In this document: positions 51,166 to 59,691 of the stretch, piece by piece
How positions within the stretch are numbered: the stretch's first letter is position 1
How the letters are laid out: the number at the start of each line of letters is the position of its first letter
Source of the DNA: Paenibacillus sp. S150
GTDB lineage: Bacteria; Bacillota; Bacilli; Paenibacillales; Paenibacillaceae
Assembly: GCF_019352175.1 (NCBI RefSeq)
Contig: NZ_JACBYI010000015.1
Coordinates: forward strand, 80,334-144,333
Direction of reading: 5' to 3'
DNA: 64,000 bases
Position numbers and translations under genes: made by a program
Notes under the pieces: generated by a model
Told to the model about the DNA's origin: nothing
Databases searched by the model: none
Seen by the model: the letters and a program-made list of their open reading frames with translations, nothing else

Positions 51166-52578
51166 TTAGTATTTCAGCAAGCGCGGAAGCTCGCTGATCG
51201 TCTGGCGCTTCACAAATTCCCCATAGCCCGGTTTGCCGACCACGCCTGCCTCATCGTCGTAGACCAGTGTGCCGCGGACAATGGTTTTATCGACTTTGCC
51301 CTTCAGCTTCATGCCGTGGAACGGAGTGTACTTTGGTTTACAGTGCATTTTATCCTTGTCGATCGTCCATTCCTTCTCCAGATCCACAATCGTGAAGTCG
51401 GCATCCGTGCCGATCTCCAGCGCGCCTTTCTTCGGATACAGACCATAATGAACCGCAGGATTCTTGCACAGCAGCTCTACCAGCCTGGACAGGCTGAGCC
51501 TGCCCTTGTTGTAGCCTTCACTGATCATGATCGGCACCAGTGTTTCTACCCCCGGAATGCCGGGGAAGGAAGTCCATACATCCATACCCGGCGCATCCTT
51601 CTCCGTTGCAATCTCATAAGGGGCATGGTCGGTCGCCATGAAGTCAATCGTTCCATCCACCAGCCCCTGCCAGAGCGCTTCATTATCTTCCGCACGGCGC
51701 AGCGGCGGCGCAATCTTGGCAAACGCGCCAAACTCCGTCATCGCATCCACCGCGTTCAGCGTCAGGTAGTGCGGACAGGATTCCGCAGTCACCTTCACAC
51801 CCTTAAGCTTCGCTTCCTTGATCAGCTGATTGCCTGCCGCCGTACTCATGTGAACAATATGCAGCCGGGCTCCGGATTCCTCCGAGAAGCTGATGCCGAG
51901 CTGAATCGCCGCTTTTTCCGCCAGAATCTTCCGCGCCTCCGCCCAAGCCGGATAATCCAGCCGTCCTTCTTTTTTCAGCTTCTGGGTATAGAAATCGCAG
52001 ATTGCATAGTTCTCGGCATGAATTCCGATCGGCATTCCCGTTTCCGCTACCGCATAGAACGCTTCGAGCATTTCAGGGTCCGTCACACGCGGATAGGAAG
52101 GTACGGACGGCGTCATATACACTTTAAAAGCAACCACACCCTCTGCGGCCTGCTCCTTCACAATGTTCAGCACATCATTGCGCACATCCTCGCCGGTAAT
52201 CCCGCCCCACATGGCGTAATCGACAATTCCCTTGCCTTCCAGGGCATTCAGCTTATTGTGCAGATTCTCCACCGAGCGTACCGACGGAACACTGCAGCAG
52301 GGCATATCGACGATCATCGTAACGCCGCCGGCAGCAGCGCTGCTGGTCCCCGTAACAAAATCCTCACGGTGCGTAAATCCCGGATCATTAAAATGCGTAT
52401 GCGAATCAATAACCCCGGGCAGCACCAGTTTGCCTCCGGCATCGATAATTTGATCAGCCTCTGCTTCGATATCCTTCGCAAAACCTGCAATTACACCCTT
52501 ATTGACCAAAATATCCGTCAGCACCTGTCTGTCGCCTTGCGGAATATTAGCGTTCTTGATAATCAGTTCATAACCCAT
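51166..52578 (-). CDS. Cyclic amidohydrolase (allantoinase/dihydropyrimidinase type), candidate xanthine amidohydrolase
   Basis: The protein has 470 residues from ATG 52578 (GAGGTG upstream). Amidohydrolase signatures: His60/His62 in DSHTHFNDPG, probable carbamylated Lys152 in VVAFKVYM, ESCPHYL near 245 and MATDHAPYE near 290. It is nearest to allantoinases and dihydropyrimidinases, which hydrolyse cyclic ureides. It is preceded by a purine-type riboswitch and followed by an isochorismatase-type hydrolase. Inference: it may open the pyrimidine ring of xanthine to 4-ureido-5-imidazolecarboxylate; ordinary allantoinase remains possible. Confidence 0.85.
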   Translation of the reverse strand: MGYELIIKNANIPQGDRQVLTDILVNKGVIAGFAKDIEAEADQIIDAGGKLVLPGVIDSHTHFNDPGFTHREDFVTGTSSAAAGGVTMIVDMPCCSVPSVRSVENLHNKLNALEGKGIVDYAMWGGITGEDVRNDVLNIVKEQAAEGVVAFKVYMTPSVPSYPRVTDPEMLEAFYAVAETGMPIGIHAENYAICDFYTQKLKKEGRLDYPAWAEARKILAEKAAIQLGISFSEESGARLHIVHMSTAAGNQLIKEAKLKGVKVTAESCPHYLTLNAVDAMTEFGAFAKIAPPLRRAEDNEALWQGLVDGTIDFMATDHAPYEIATEKDAPGMDVWTSFPGIPGVETLVPIMISEGYNKGRLSLSRLVELLCKNPAVHYGLYPKKGALEIGTDADFTIVDLEKEWTIDKDKMHCKPKYTPFHGMKLKGKVDKTIVRGTLVYDDEAGVVGKPGYGEFVKRQTISELPRLLKY

Positions 52579-52627
52579 GAATACACACCTCTTCTTTATA
52601 ATTTTTGGCCCGGTTTCCGCGCACGGC

Positions 52628-52804
52628 AAAAAAGCCCCTGGTCACAAAAGGTATACGACAGAAAGCATTCGTCCGCTCGTTAACGTACTTGGATGAAGTA
52701 CACACGGTGAACGGCAATCCCTATCCTATACCTCTTGTAGCCTGGGGCAATTTATGGTCGCCTGGTCGAAACGCTCAAACCGGATTATTGAGCTTATACA
52801 AGAG
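52628..52804 (-). promoter_or_regulatory. Variant purine riboswitch, predicted ON-type, upstream of the amidohydrolase operon
   Basis: Aptamer at 52732-52804: P1 CUCUUGUA/UACAAGAG; J1/2 UAA; P2 GCUCAA/UUGAGC; L2 with GG; J2/3 GUUUCGACC (canonical GUUUCUACC); P3 GGCGA/UUGCC; L3 CCAUAAA (canonical CCGUAAA); J3/1 CCAGG then the ligand-reading Cyt before P1. The pocket U51 equivalent is G (52767), A73 is G, and J3/1 is about 2 nt longer. A terminator forms between 52727-52748 (which includes P1 and P3 3' strands) and 52634-52655, followed by six U (52628-52633). Terminator and aptamer exclude each other, so ligand should allow read-through. Confidence 0.88.
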
Positions 52805-52829
52805 CTTATTCTGTTAGTTAATTATCTAT

Positions 52830-52874
52830 ATCATAACATCGCGATCCTTTTCGTCAAGGCAACAAACCCGTTTG
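52830..52874 (-). promoter_or_regulatory. Promoter and inverted repeat ahead of the riboswitch
   Basis: On the minus strand TTGACG (52852-52857), a 16-bp spacer and TATGAT (52830-52835) would start transcription about 20 nt before the aptamer. Just upstream, CAAACGGGTTTG (52863-52874) is a perfect inverted repeat and may be an operator. Further up, TTACGTTAGATTA (about 52898-52910) is a weak match to the TAATGTAACATTA operator family. The rest of the gap to 53224 shows no gene. Confidence 0.55.
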
Positions 52875-53224
52875 TCAAGGAATAGCCAAAGTCCATGTTA
52901 TATAATCTAACGTAATAAAAAATTGCAAACCTTCTCTCATATATGAACAGCTGCTGTATTTCGTTCCCTTTTCACTGCTGAAGCCTGCTCTTCCCCGCAT
53001 ACATTCCAGACGCAGCAAGGGATTCTGTTGCGAAGAAGCACAACTTTTGCTCCTGGACCGGTCAATCCCAATCTCTTTTCACGGATAGCTTCATAGTTCG
53101 CGCTTTCACTTCCAGCTTCCAATCTCAACGACAATAATCACACCCGCAAGCCTGCCAAAAATCCCCGTTAACCAGCCGGCCTGCAGTGATTCCCCCCTCT
53201 TTCCCAACCCTCCACTGTAAAAGG

Positions 53225-53605
53225 CTACCTGCTCTTGGCTTCCGCTTCCCGCTCCAATGAGGCAAAATAAGCAATTTTATGCTCAATCTTTTGCGCAAAG
53301 CTCTGAAAAAATTTAATCTTCTCATCAATCTGCAGCTTGTGCGCCTGAAGCAGCTTCCGCTGGTCCGGCAGTGCTTGTACCCCTTCCTGGGACAATGCAA
53401 TGAACTGCTTAATTTCAGCAATGGGCATTCCGGTGTCCTTCAGGCAGCAGATCAGTGAGATCAGCTCCAGATCCTCATCATGAAAGCAGCGGTTTCCGTG
53501 CTCATCCCGTGCTACTACAGGCAGAACCCCCTCTCTTTCATAGTAGCGCAAGGTGTATTGGCTTAGTCCGCTTTTTTGTGCTATTGTTTTGATGCTGTAT
53601 CCCAT
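53225..53605 (-). CDS. MerR-family transcriptional regulator
   Basis: The protein has 126 residues. The N-terminal MerR winged helix (YSIKTIAQKSGLSQYTLRYYEREGVL) is followed by CFHDEDLELI and a long dimerisation coiled coil from about 75. The C-terminus lacks metal-binding Cys; Cys54 and Cys55 in LICCLKDTGM are within the DNA-binding part. The start follows GGAG. It is divergent from an aldo/keto reductase whose promoter has the 19-bp spacer typical of MerR control. Confidence 0.9.
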   Translation of the reverse strand: MGYSIKTIAQKSGLSQYTLRYYEREGVLPVVARDEHGNRCFHDEDLELISLICCLKDTGMPIAEIKQFIALSQEGVQALPDQRKLLQAHKLQIDEKIKFFQSFAQKIEHKIAYFASLEREAEAKSR

Positions 53606-53700
53606 GAGTCAGCTCCATTCCGCCGCTTAAGCTCCGGCAAGTTGATCTACCTTTAAAGTAACACCAATATGAATCTATGAAAAGCCCGCTGACAAATCTG

Positions 53701-53731
53701 TTGACTTACACCTAGCTCTAAGGTCTACACT
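53701..53731 (+). promoter_or_regulatory. MerR-type promoter with 19-bp spacer and palindromic operator
   Basis: TTGACT (53701-53706) and TACACT (53726-53731) are separated by 19 bp, the over-long spacing that MerR regulators correct by twisting DNA. The spacer contains the inverted repeat ACCTAGCTCTAAGGT. A related CTACCTTTAAAGTA lies near 53650 for the regulator's own side. Confidence 0.8.
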
Positions 53732-53767
53732 TTACCCTGTACCTTACATTTAAGGAGTGAATAATGA

Positions 53768-54688
53768 ATGGTAAAAACAATTAACGTCGGTAACGGTACG
53801 CTGGAGGTTGCCGAAATTTCATTAGGCTGTATGCGGATTGCCGAACTCTCGGCCAGGGAAGCTGACGTGCATATTCACAGTGCCCTGGAAGCGGGGATTG
53901 ATTTTTTTGACCATGCAGACATATACGCCGCCGGCAAAGCCGAGGAAGTATTCGGCGAGGTTGTAGCCAGCAGCCCCGGCATGCGTGAACAATTGATGAT
54001 TCAGACCAAATGCGGCATCCGCCAGGGCTTTTTTGACTTCTCCAAGGAGCATATCGTGACATCCGTAGAGAACAGTCTGAAACGGCTCAAAACCGATTAT
54101 GTGGATGTGCTGCTGCTGCACCGCCCCGATACCTTAATGGAACCGGAGGAAGTTGCCGAAGCCTTCGATTACTTGGAGCAAAAAGGCATGGTGAAGCATT
54201 TTGGCGTCAGCAACCTGAACCCGCTGCAAATTGAGCTGCTCAAAAAAAATGTCAAACAAAAGCTGCTCTTCAATCAGCTGCAGCTGAGCATTACGGTTTC
54301 CGGAATGATTGATTCCGGCTTCAACGTCAACATGACCAACTCCGCTTCCGTGGTACATGATGGAGGCATCCTGGAATACAGCCGTCTGCATGACATGACC
54401 ATTCAGCCTTGGTCTCCTTTCCAATACGGCTTCTTTGAAGGCGTATTCTTGGGAAATGACAAGTTCCCGGAACTGAATCAGGTCATTAATCATTTCGCCG
54501 CGGAAAAGGGAGTTGCCGACACCGCCATCGCCATTGCCTGGCTTCTCCGCCATCCGGCACATATGCAGCCGATTGTGGGCACAACCAACACTGCCCGCCT
54601 GCTGGACATTGCCAAAGCTTCGGATATCACGCTCACCAGAGAAGAATGGTATGAGATTTACCGTGCGGCAGGCAATAAGCTTCCTTAA
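53768..54688 (+). CDS. Aldo/keto reductase (YdhF-like)
   Basis: A 306-residue NADP-dependent AKR with an eight-stranded barrel. Catalytic Asp and Tyr are visible in FFDHADIYAAGKAEEVFG (about 46-63), Lys in IQTKCGI near 81, His in LLLHRPD near 118, and the C-terminal cofactor loop GTTNTARL near 275. It reduces carbonyl compounds; the MerR neighbour suggests induction by a reactive aldehyde, quinone or similar. It starts at ATG 53768 with AAGGAG 10 bp upstream. Confidence 0.92.
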   Translation: MVKTINVGNGTLEVAEISLGCMRIAELSAREADVHIHSALEAGIDFFDHADIYAAGKAEEVFGEVVASSPGMREQLMIQTKCGIRQGFFDFSKEHIVTSVENSLKRLKTDYVDVLLLHRPDTLMEPEEVAEAFDYLEQKGMVKHFGVSNLNPLQIELLKKNVKQKLLFNQLQLSITVSGMIDSGFNVNMTNSASVVHDGGILEYSRLHDMTIQPWSPFQYGFFEGVFLGNDKFPELNQVINHFAAEKGVADTAIAIAWLLRHPAHMQPIVGTTNTARLLDIAKASDITLTREEWYEIYRAAGNKLP

Positions 54689-54713
54689 ACAATAAACATA
54701 TAAATTATCTTTC

Positions 54714-54752
54714 AAAAAAAGAAGCATTCCTTGTTTAGGAGATGCTTCTTTT
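54714..54752 (+). terminator. Intrinsic terminator after aldo/keto reductase
   Basis: AAAAAAAGAAGCAT and ATGCTTCTTTT pair around a short loop, with A- and T-runs on both sides, so it may serve both convergent genes. The gap to 54870 shows nothing else. Confidence 0.85.
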
Positions 54753-54870
54753 ACATGAGTCGGCCGCCTTTATTTACAGGTTCCCGGTCAGCTCCATGCC
54801 GGGAGGCTTACGTCCACGGGCACCAACCCGGAATGTTTGAGCAGAATTCTGGAGCTCTGGTTAAAATTTG

Positions 54871-56673
54871 TTATTTGCCTTCATTGATCGCCCGAATCTG
54901 CACCAGCGGCAGCTTAGGCTGCCGGTCATAAGTCAGCAGGCCGTTGATTTCCTGTTCCACATCGGTCAACTGGGTGTAGCAGTAACCCTGCACAACCCCG
55001 GAGTCCAGGAGCGGCCCGATGACCGCGCGCAGGCGTTCAGCGTAGTCCTCGTCATTGTCCGCGCCGGAATACCCCCAGCCCTCCCATTGGCTTTTTTTGT
55101 AGGCAATGCCGCCAAATTCAGTCACGAGGATCGGCTGGCCCCGGTAAGGATAACCCTCCACCGTCAGCTTGCGGTTGCAGGGATATCCTCCGGCCGCCTT
55201 CATGGCCGACGAATAGCGCTCCTCCAGCACCCCGCTCCGCCATTCATAGTCATGGATGCTGAACAAGTCGGTTGACACCATTTCCCAGCCGTCGTTGGAT
55301 ACCACGGGCCGCATGGGATCAAGCGATTTAGTGAGATGATACATCGCCAGCGCATGCTGCTGCTGTCTTTTATCAATTGCAATGTTAGGAACGCCCCAGC
55401 TTTCGTTCAGCGGCACCCACACCACGATGGACGGATGGTTGTAATCGCGCTCGATGCCGGCCTGCCACTCCTGCGTGAACCGGCGCACATATTCTTCGGA
55501 ATAGTCATAGGCGTTCGCCGCCTCTCCCCATACCAGCAGTCCCAGCCTGTCGCACCAGTACAGATAGCGCGGGTCCTCCAGCTTTTGGTGCTTGCGTGCA
55601 CCGTTAAAGCCCATCTCCTTCGTCAATTCCACATCACGGCGGATCGCTTCATCGCTTGGCGGCGTGAGATTGCCGTCGGGAAAATACCCCTGATCCAGCA
55701 CCAGCTTCATGAAATAGGGCCGGTTGTTAAGACACAGCCGTCCGTTCTCTATTGAAATCTTGCGCTGGCCGAAATAGCTGGTGACCCGGTCCACCACCCG
55801 CCCGTCCTCACTGAGCGTAAACGTAACGTCATACAAGCGGGGGAACTCGGGCGACCACCAGCGTCCTTCCCCGTGATCGTTGAAATCGTTCAAACCGATG
55901 GAGCGGCAGATCTCCCCTCCTTCAACTCTGAAGGTATCGCTGCTCACGGGTTGCCCGGCAAATTCGATGTCAATGGCAAGACTCAGTCGGCCCCCTTGCG
56001 GCGCATGGGTGATGAAAGAACGGATTTCCACCGCGTTGCGGTCAATATCGGGGGTAAACCTGACTTTTTTCAGATAGGACGGCGATACGGCTTCAATCCA
56101 TACCGTCTGCCAGATGCCGGTGGTTCGGGTATAGAAAATACTGGCAGAATCGCTTTTCCAATACTGCTTCCCCCGAGGGAGGGTCACATCGGTGCTGTGA
56201 TCCACCGCCTTTACGACCAGTATGTTGCCGTCCCGCTCCTGCAGCACCTCCGTAATATCCGCAGAGAATGGAGTGTGTCCTCCTTCGTGGGTAGCCACCA
56301 ATGTCCCGTTCACCCATACGCTGGCTTCATAATCGACGGCCCCGAAATGCAGGATGATGCGCTGGCCGCGAAGTTCCGGCGGAACGTCCAGCTTACGGCG
56401 GTACCACACCGTATCATGAAATCCAGGGTCCCCGATGCCGCTGAGCGCGCTTTGAAAAGCGAACGGCACGTGAATCCCCAGAGGCAGCGGTGTGCTGCCC
56501 TTCTGCCATTTCTTCCGCTCGCCGATCCTTTCGTCGTCGAAGGCAAATTCCCATTGTCCATTCAAATTCAGCCAGGACTCCCGCACAAACTGCGGGCGCG
56601 GATAATCTGTTCTGGGCTGCGCGGCCTTCTGTTGCCCGGGCTGCTGCTGTCTGCTGCCTTGCTGCTCATTCAT
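54871..56673 (-). CDS. GH2-family beta-galactosidase/beta-glucuronidase-like hydrolase
   Basis: This protein of about 600 residues has a sugar-binding jelly-roll (about 30-200), an immunoglobulin-like domain and a TIM barrel from about 310. The acid/base Glu is in VPLNESWGVPN near 427 and the nucleophile Glu in ILVTEFGGIAY near 523. A Gln-rich N-terminal stretch (QQGSRQQQPGQQ) is probably disordered. There is no signal peptide. ATG 56673 or TTG 56679 is the start, behind AGGAGGG. As last gene of the arabinan cluster it may remove beta-galactose or arabinose from pectin side-chain oligomers. The exact sugar is unknown. Confidence 0.88.
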   Translation of the reverse strand: MNEQQGSRQQQPGQQKAAQPRTDYPRPQFVRESWLNLNGQWEFAFDDERIGERKKWQKGSTPLPLGIHVPFAFQSALSGIGDPGFHDTVWYRRKLDVPPELRGQRIILHFGAVDYEASVWVNGTLVATHEGGHTPFSADITEVLQERDGNILVVKAVDHSTDVTLPRGKQYWKSDSASIFYTRTTGIWQTVWIEAVSPSYLKKVRFTPDIDRNAVEIRSFITHAPQGGRLSLAIDIEFAGQPVSSDTFRVEGGEICRSIGLNDFNDHGEGRWWSPEFPRLYDVTFTLSEDGRVVDRVTSYFGQRKISIENGRLCLNNRPYFMKLVLDQGYFPDGNLTPPSDEAIRRDVELTKEMGFNGARKHQKLEDPRYLYWCDRLGLLVWGEAANAYDYSEEYVRRFTQEWQAGIERDYNHPSIVVWVPLNESWGVPNIAIDKRQQQHALAMYHLTKSLDPMRPVVSNDGWEMVSTDLFSIHDYEWRSGVLEERYSSAMKAAGGYPCNRKLTVEGYPYRGQPILVTEFGGIAYKKSQWEGWGYSGADNDEDYAERLRAVIGPLLDSGVVQGYCYTQLTDVEQEINGLLTYDRQPKLPLVQIRAINEGK

Positions 56674-56688
56674 GTGCAATAATCCCTC

Positions 56689-58692
56689 CTACTTTAAGTA
56701 AAACGTTGCGTCCTGTTGATCCAGCGGCGTGGTGAGCGTGGAAATTTCAAGCAAGCCGTTTCTGTGTCTCATATAGGAGCCGGCGATATTGTAGGATTCA
56801 AAAGAGGCCGCCCATGGGCTTGCCAGGCCGGTTCTGATGTACCAGGTGGCATCATTTTTGAACAGTGTGGAGTTGTCATTCGCCTCAAGCCAGACCTTTC
56901 CGTTCTTGTGCCGGAGGTAAGCTCCCGGAGAAGCCGCAGATTCGATCGAGAACGCGGAGGCGTCCGCCAGGCCGCCGACAATTCTCCATTGCGATTCGGC
57001 GCTGTATTGTCCGCCGTCCAGCTTTGCTTCTCCGTTCTGATAACGGATGAAGCTGTTGGCAATGTTGAAGCTTTCCAGCTGATTCACCGGAATCTCCGTA
57101 TCGGTGCGGACCAGCTTCCAGTTCTGCGTGTCCAGTCCGTTCGCGGTCCACTGGATGACCCTGGTTCCGGGAGCTGCTCCCCCGCCCGCATTGTCCAGCA
57201 GCAGCTGGCTGTGCTGGTTCCTGGCCGTATACAATCCATTGCCCTGGTAGCTGAACTTCCACTGCTGTGTATCCAGGCCATTATCCGTCCAGAGCTGGAC
57301 GAATGCGCCTGGCGCCGTTGAACCGTCCGGATCATCCAGCAGCAGATTATTATTGATGTTTGTTACCCGGAACAATCCGTTGCTGCTGTAATTCAACCGC
57401 CACCATTGCGTATTCAAGCCGAGGTCATTCCACTGGATAACCTGGGTACCCGCCGGCGAACCGCCTCCCGCATTGTCCAGGACCAGGCTGTTGTTCTGGT
57501 TGACCAGCTTGTAGACAGCTCCGTTTGCAATAGAAGAATCGCCATTGATCTGGGCGATATTCGAGCGAATTTCTGTCCGGTTCCCCACCTTCACGCTGTT
57601 CACTTCCAGCAAAAGCGAGTTATTCAGGGGCAGTAGAGTGCCGCTCCAGGCGGCAGGCGTACTCTGGTTGCTTCCTTTTACCGTCAGCGGGGCATCGATC
57701 TCCGACCAGGTGGCCCCGTAATCGGCGCTTGTAAACATCTTGTTGGCGGAAGACACCACATCTGTCATTCCCCGGACGTAGAATCTCCCATTTGCGCTTC
57801 CATCATCGACGTAGGCAACTTCAGGCGTCTGGGAAGCACGGTAGATGCCTGTGCCTACCACATTGCCCAGGTCCGTCGCACTTCCCCAGTTGATTCCATC
57901 GGTTGAGGTTTTGAAGCGGACGGCAAAATTGGGGGCCGCGCCGAGCATTTCGAAGAACATGAAGTAGGTGCCGTTCTTTGCTTTCACTACTCTGGGCATG
58001 CCCGGACGCCAGTTGAAATCGGCTGAATTGCCGATGATGATCTGGTAATTCCCCCAGGTAAGACCGCCATCCGGGGAAATTTCTTGGGCAATAGCCTGAT
58101 TGTAGCCCGGCTGGCGTTCGTCCGAATAATAACAGATCAATCGTCCGTCAGCGGTTACGGCAAACTCCGGTTCCCAGGTACGCTGCGTTCCGGCGGTTCC
58201 GCGGGCGGCCATACTGCTGTGAAGCTGCCAGGTGGCGCCGTTATCCGTGCTTCTCCAGATATGAATCGTCTGCGGAACGGTGTTGTTCCAGTCCGTTGAT
58301 GCGAACAGCAGAGTGCCGGCCGGATAGGCTCCGAGCTGCTGCGGCAGCACATACAGCGTTGTCATGCCCTGCTGATCCCGGTTCAGCCCATAAGCGTTGG
58401 GATCAATCTGGCTCAGGAGGGACCAGGTGCTTCCATTGTCCGTGCTTTGATAAAACGGGAAGGGCTGCATGCCGGCCCAGCCGGCATTCCCGGGGAATTT
58501 GCGGGTGAATGTGGCCAGAATATTCCCGTTGCCGAGCTTGACCGCCCTTGAATAATAAGGCTCCGTCTCTGTTGCACTGCTGTAGACCACTGAACCGGTG
58601 GTTGCAGCACGGGCAGGCGATACAGCGAATATAGCTGACACCATAACCAGCACCAAGGCAAGAAGCAGGGATGATTTCAGATTGTTCCTCAT
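56689..58692 (-). CDS. Secreted GH93-like exo-arabinanase with ricin-type and AbfB carbohydrate-binding domains
   Basis: This protein of about 667 residues has a Sec signal peptide of about 29 residues (ending SPARAAT). A six-bladed BNR/sialidase-type propeller (about 32-375) has STDNGSTW, STDNGATW and SADYGATW Asp-box repeats, as in GH93 exo-alpha-1,5-arabinanases. A ricin B-type trefoil (about 385-520) carries three repeats with LLLDNAGGG or similar and QWW/QQWK/QNWK. The C-terminal AbfB/CBM42-like domain (about 530-667) has SFIRYQNG, AYLRHKNG and SYMRHRNG repeats that bind arabinofuranose. It probably attacks arabinan outside the cell. Confidence 0.82.
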   Translation of the reverse strand: MRNNLKSSLLLALVLVMVSAIFAVSPARAATTGSVVYSSATETEPYYSRAVKLGNGNILATFTRKFPGNAGWAGMQPFPFYQSTDNGSTWSLLSQIDPNAYGLNRDQQGMTTLYVLPQQLGAYPAGTLLFASTDWNNTVPQTIHIWRSTDNGATWQLHSSMAARGTAGTQRTWEPEFAVTADGRLICYYSDERQPGYNQAIAQEISPDGGLTWGNYQIIIGNSADFNWRPGMPRVVKAKNGTYFMFFEMLGAAPNFAVRFKTSTDGINWGSATDLGNVVGTGIYRASQTPEVAYVDDGSANGRFYVRGMTDVVSSANKMFTSADYGATWSEIDAPLTVKGSNQSTPAAWSGTLLPLNNSLLLEVNSVKVGNRTEIRSNIAQINGDSSIANGAVYKLVNQNNSLVLDNAGGGSPAGTQVIQWNDLGLNTQWWRLNYSSNGLFRVTNINNNLLLDDPDGSTAPGAFVQLWTDNGLDTQQWKFSYQGNGLYTARNQHSQLLLDNAGGGAAPGTRVIQWTANGLDTQNWKLVRTDTEIPVNQLESFNIANSFIRYQNGEAKLDGGQYSAESQWRIVGGLADASAFSIESAASPGAYLRHKNGKVWLEANDNSTLFKNDATWYIRTGLASPWAASFESYNIAGSYMRHRNGLLEISTLTTPLDQQDATFYLK

Positions 58693-58727
58693 TATTAGTC
58701 CCTCCATAATTTGAAATATGCTTCCGG

Positions 58728-59681
58728 TTACTCTCCCGAAGGCAGCTTTAGATCATGAGAATCACTTAAGGGAATGCCGAAATCCGGCGTTCCGTCCGCA
58801 TTCCAGGTGAATTTCTGCACCCGTGTCGCGCGCAGGCTCACAGCGGCACCAGGGGCTGGAAGCGCATGATACACAATCCAGTCCTCCGTCCCGTCAGGTG
58901 ATGAAGTAAAGCTGTTGTGTCCCGTGGCATAGACTCCGTGCTCCACACTTTTACGGAATACCGGCTCCAAAGATTTGGTCCAGGCAGCCGCCGTCAGCGG
59001 ATCATCCTGCTCCTTCAGGGTCAGCATGCCCAAGGCATAATCCTCGGACCAGGTTGTGCTGGCCGAATACACAAGGAATACGAACCCGTTTCTGTGCAAG
59101 GTAACAGGACCTTCATTGATCGCCATGCCTCCCTGCTTCTCCCACTCCAGAGTCGGAGCCGTAAGCAGGACATGTTCCCCCTCCAATGTCCAGGGATTGG
59201 CCATGCGCACGATATAGATGGCTGAACCATAGTCGGGAAAATGGCCGTAGCCCGCATACAGGAAATACAATTGCTCCCGCAGCCTCATCACGGTTCCATC
59301 CAATGCGGCCACGGGGGTTGGCAATACTCCCTTCCAGATCCAATTGCCTTCCAGCGGATCTTCACTGCTGTTCTCCAGCACACATATGCGCCGCGTCTCA
59401 TCTCCGCCTCCATCGTTTGCCGTATAATAAATGTACCAGCGATCATTCAGCCAGTGAATTTCCGGCGCCCACAGGTTGCTGCTGTAAGGACCTCCGGCTT
59501 CCGGTGACCAGATAATTTTCTTGAGCCCGTTCGCGATGCCTGTCAGCGAGGAGGACTTCGCCAGTTCCAAACGGCCGTGCTGGGTGAACATGAAGTAATA
59601 GTAACCGTCGTTATGCTTAAGCACCCATGGGTCGGCTGCCTGCTCAACAAGCGGATTGCGAAACGTTGTTTTCATGGACAT
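58728..59681 (-). CDS. GH43 arabinanase/arabinofuranosidase-type hydrolase
   Basis: A 317-residue single-domain five-bladed propeller. The catalytic set is Asp17 in EQAADPWVL, Asp near 128 in ALDGTVMRL and Glu near 190 in AINEGPVTL. It has no signal peptide and no accessory domain. It lies between the importer permeases and the GH93-type gene, and probably cleaves imported arabino-oligosaccharides. Two starts (59681, 59675) are possible; the upstream permease stop is 11 bp away. Confidence 0.88.
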   Translation of the reverse strand: MSMKTTFRNPLVEQAADPWVLKHNDGYYYFMFTQHGRLELAKSSSLTGIANGLKKIIWSPEAGGPYSSNLWAPEIHWLNDRWYIYYTANDGGGDETRRICVLENSSEDPLEGNWIWKGVLPTPVAALDGTVMRLREQLYFLYAGYGHFPDYGSAIYIVRMANPWTLEGEHVLLTAPTLEWEKQGGMAINEGPVTLHRNGFVFLVYSASTTWSEDYALGMLTLKEQDDPLTAAAWTKSLEPVFRKSVEHGVYATGHNSFTSSPDGTEDWIVYHALPAPGAAVSLRATRVQKFTWNADGTPDFGIPLSDSHDLKLPSGE

Positions 59682-59691
59682 GTTATTTTAT

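Noticed and set aside
51097..52683. 528-codon frame antisense to the amidohydrolase and riboswitch
   Set aside because: Shadow frame; the minus strand has clear amidohydrolase motifs and ribosome-binding site.
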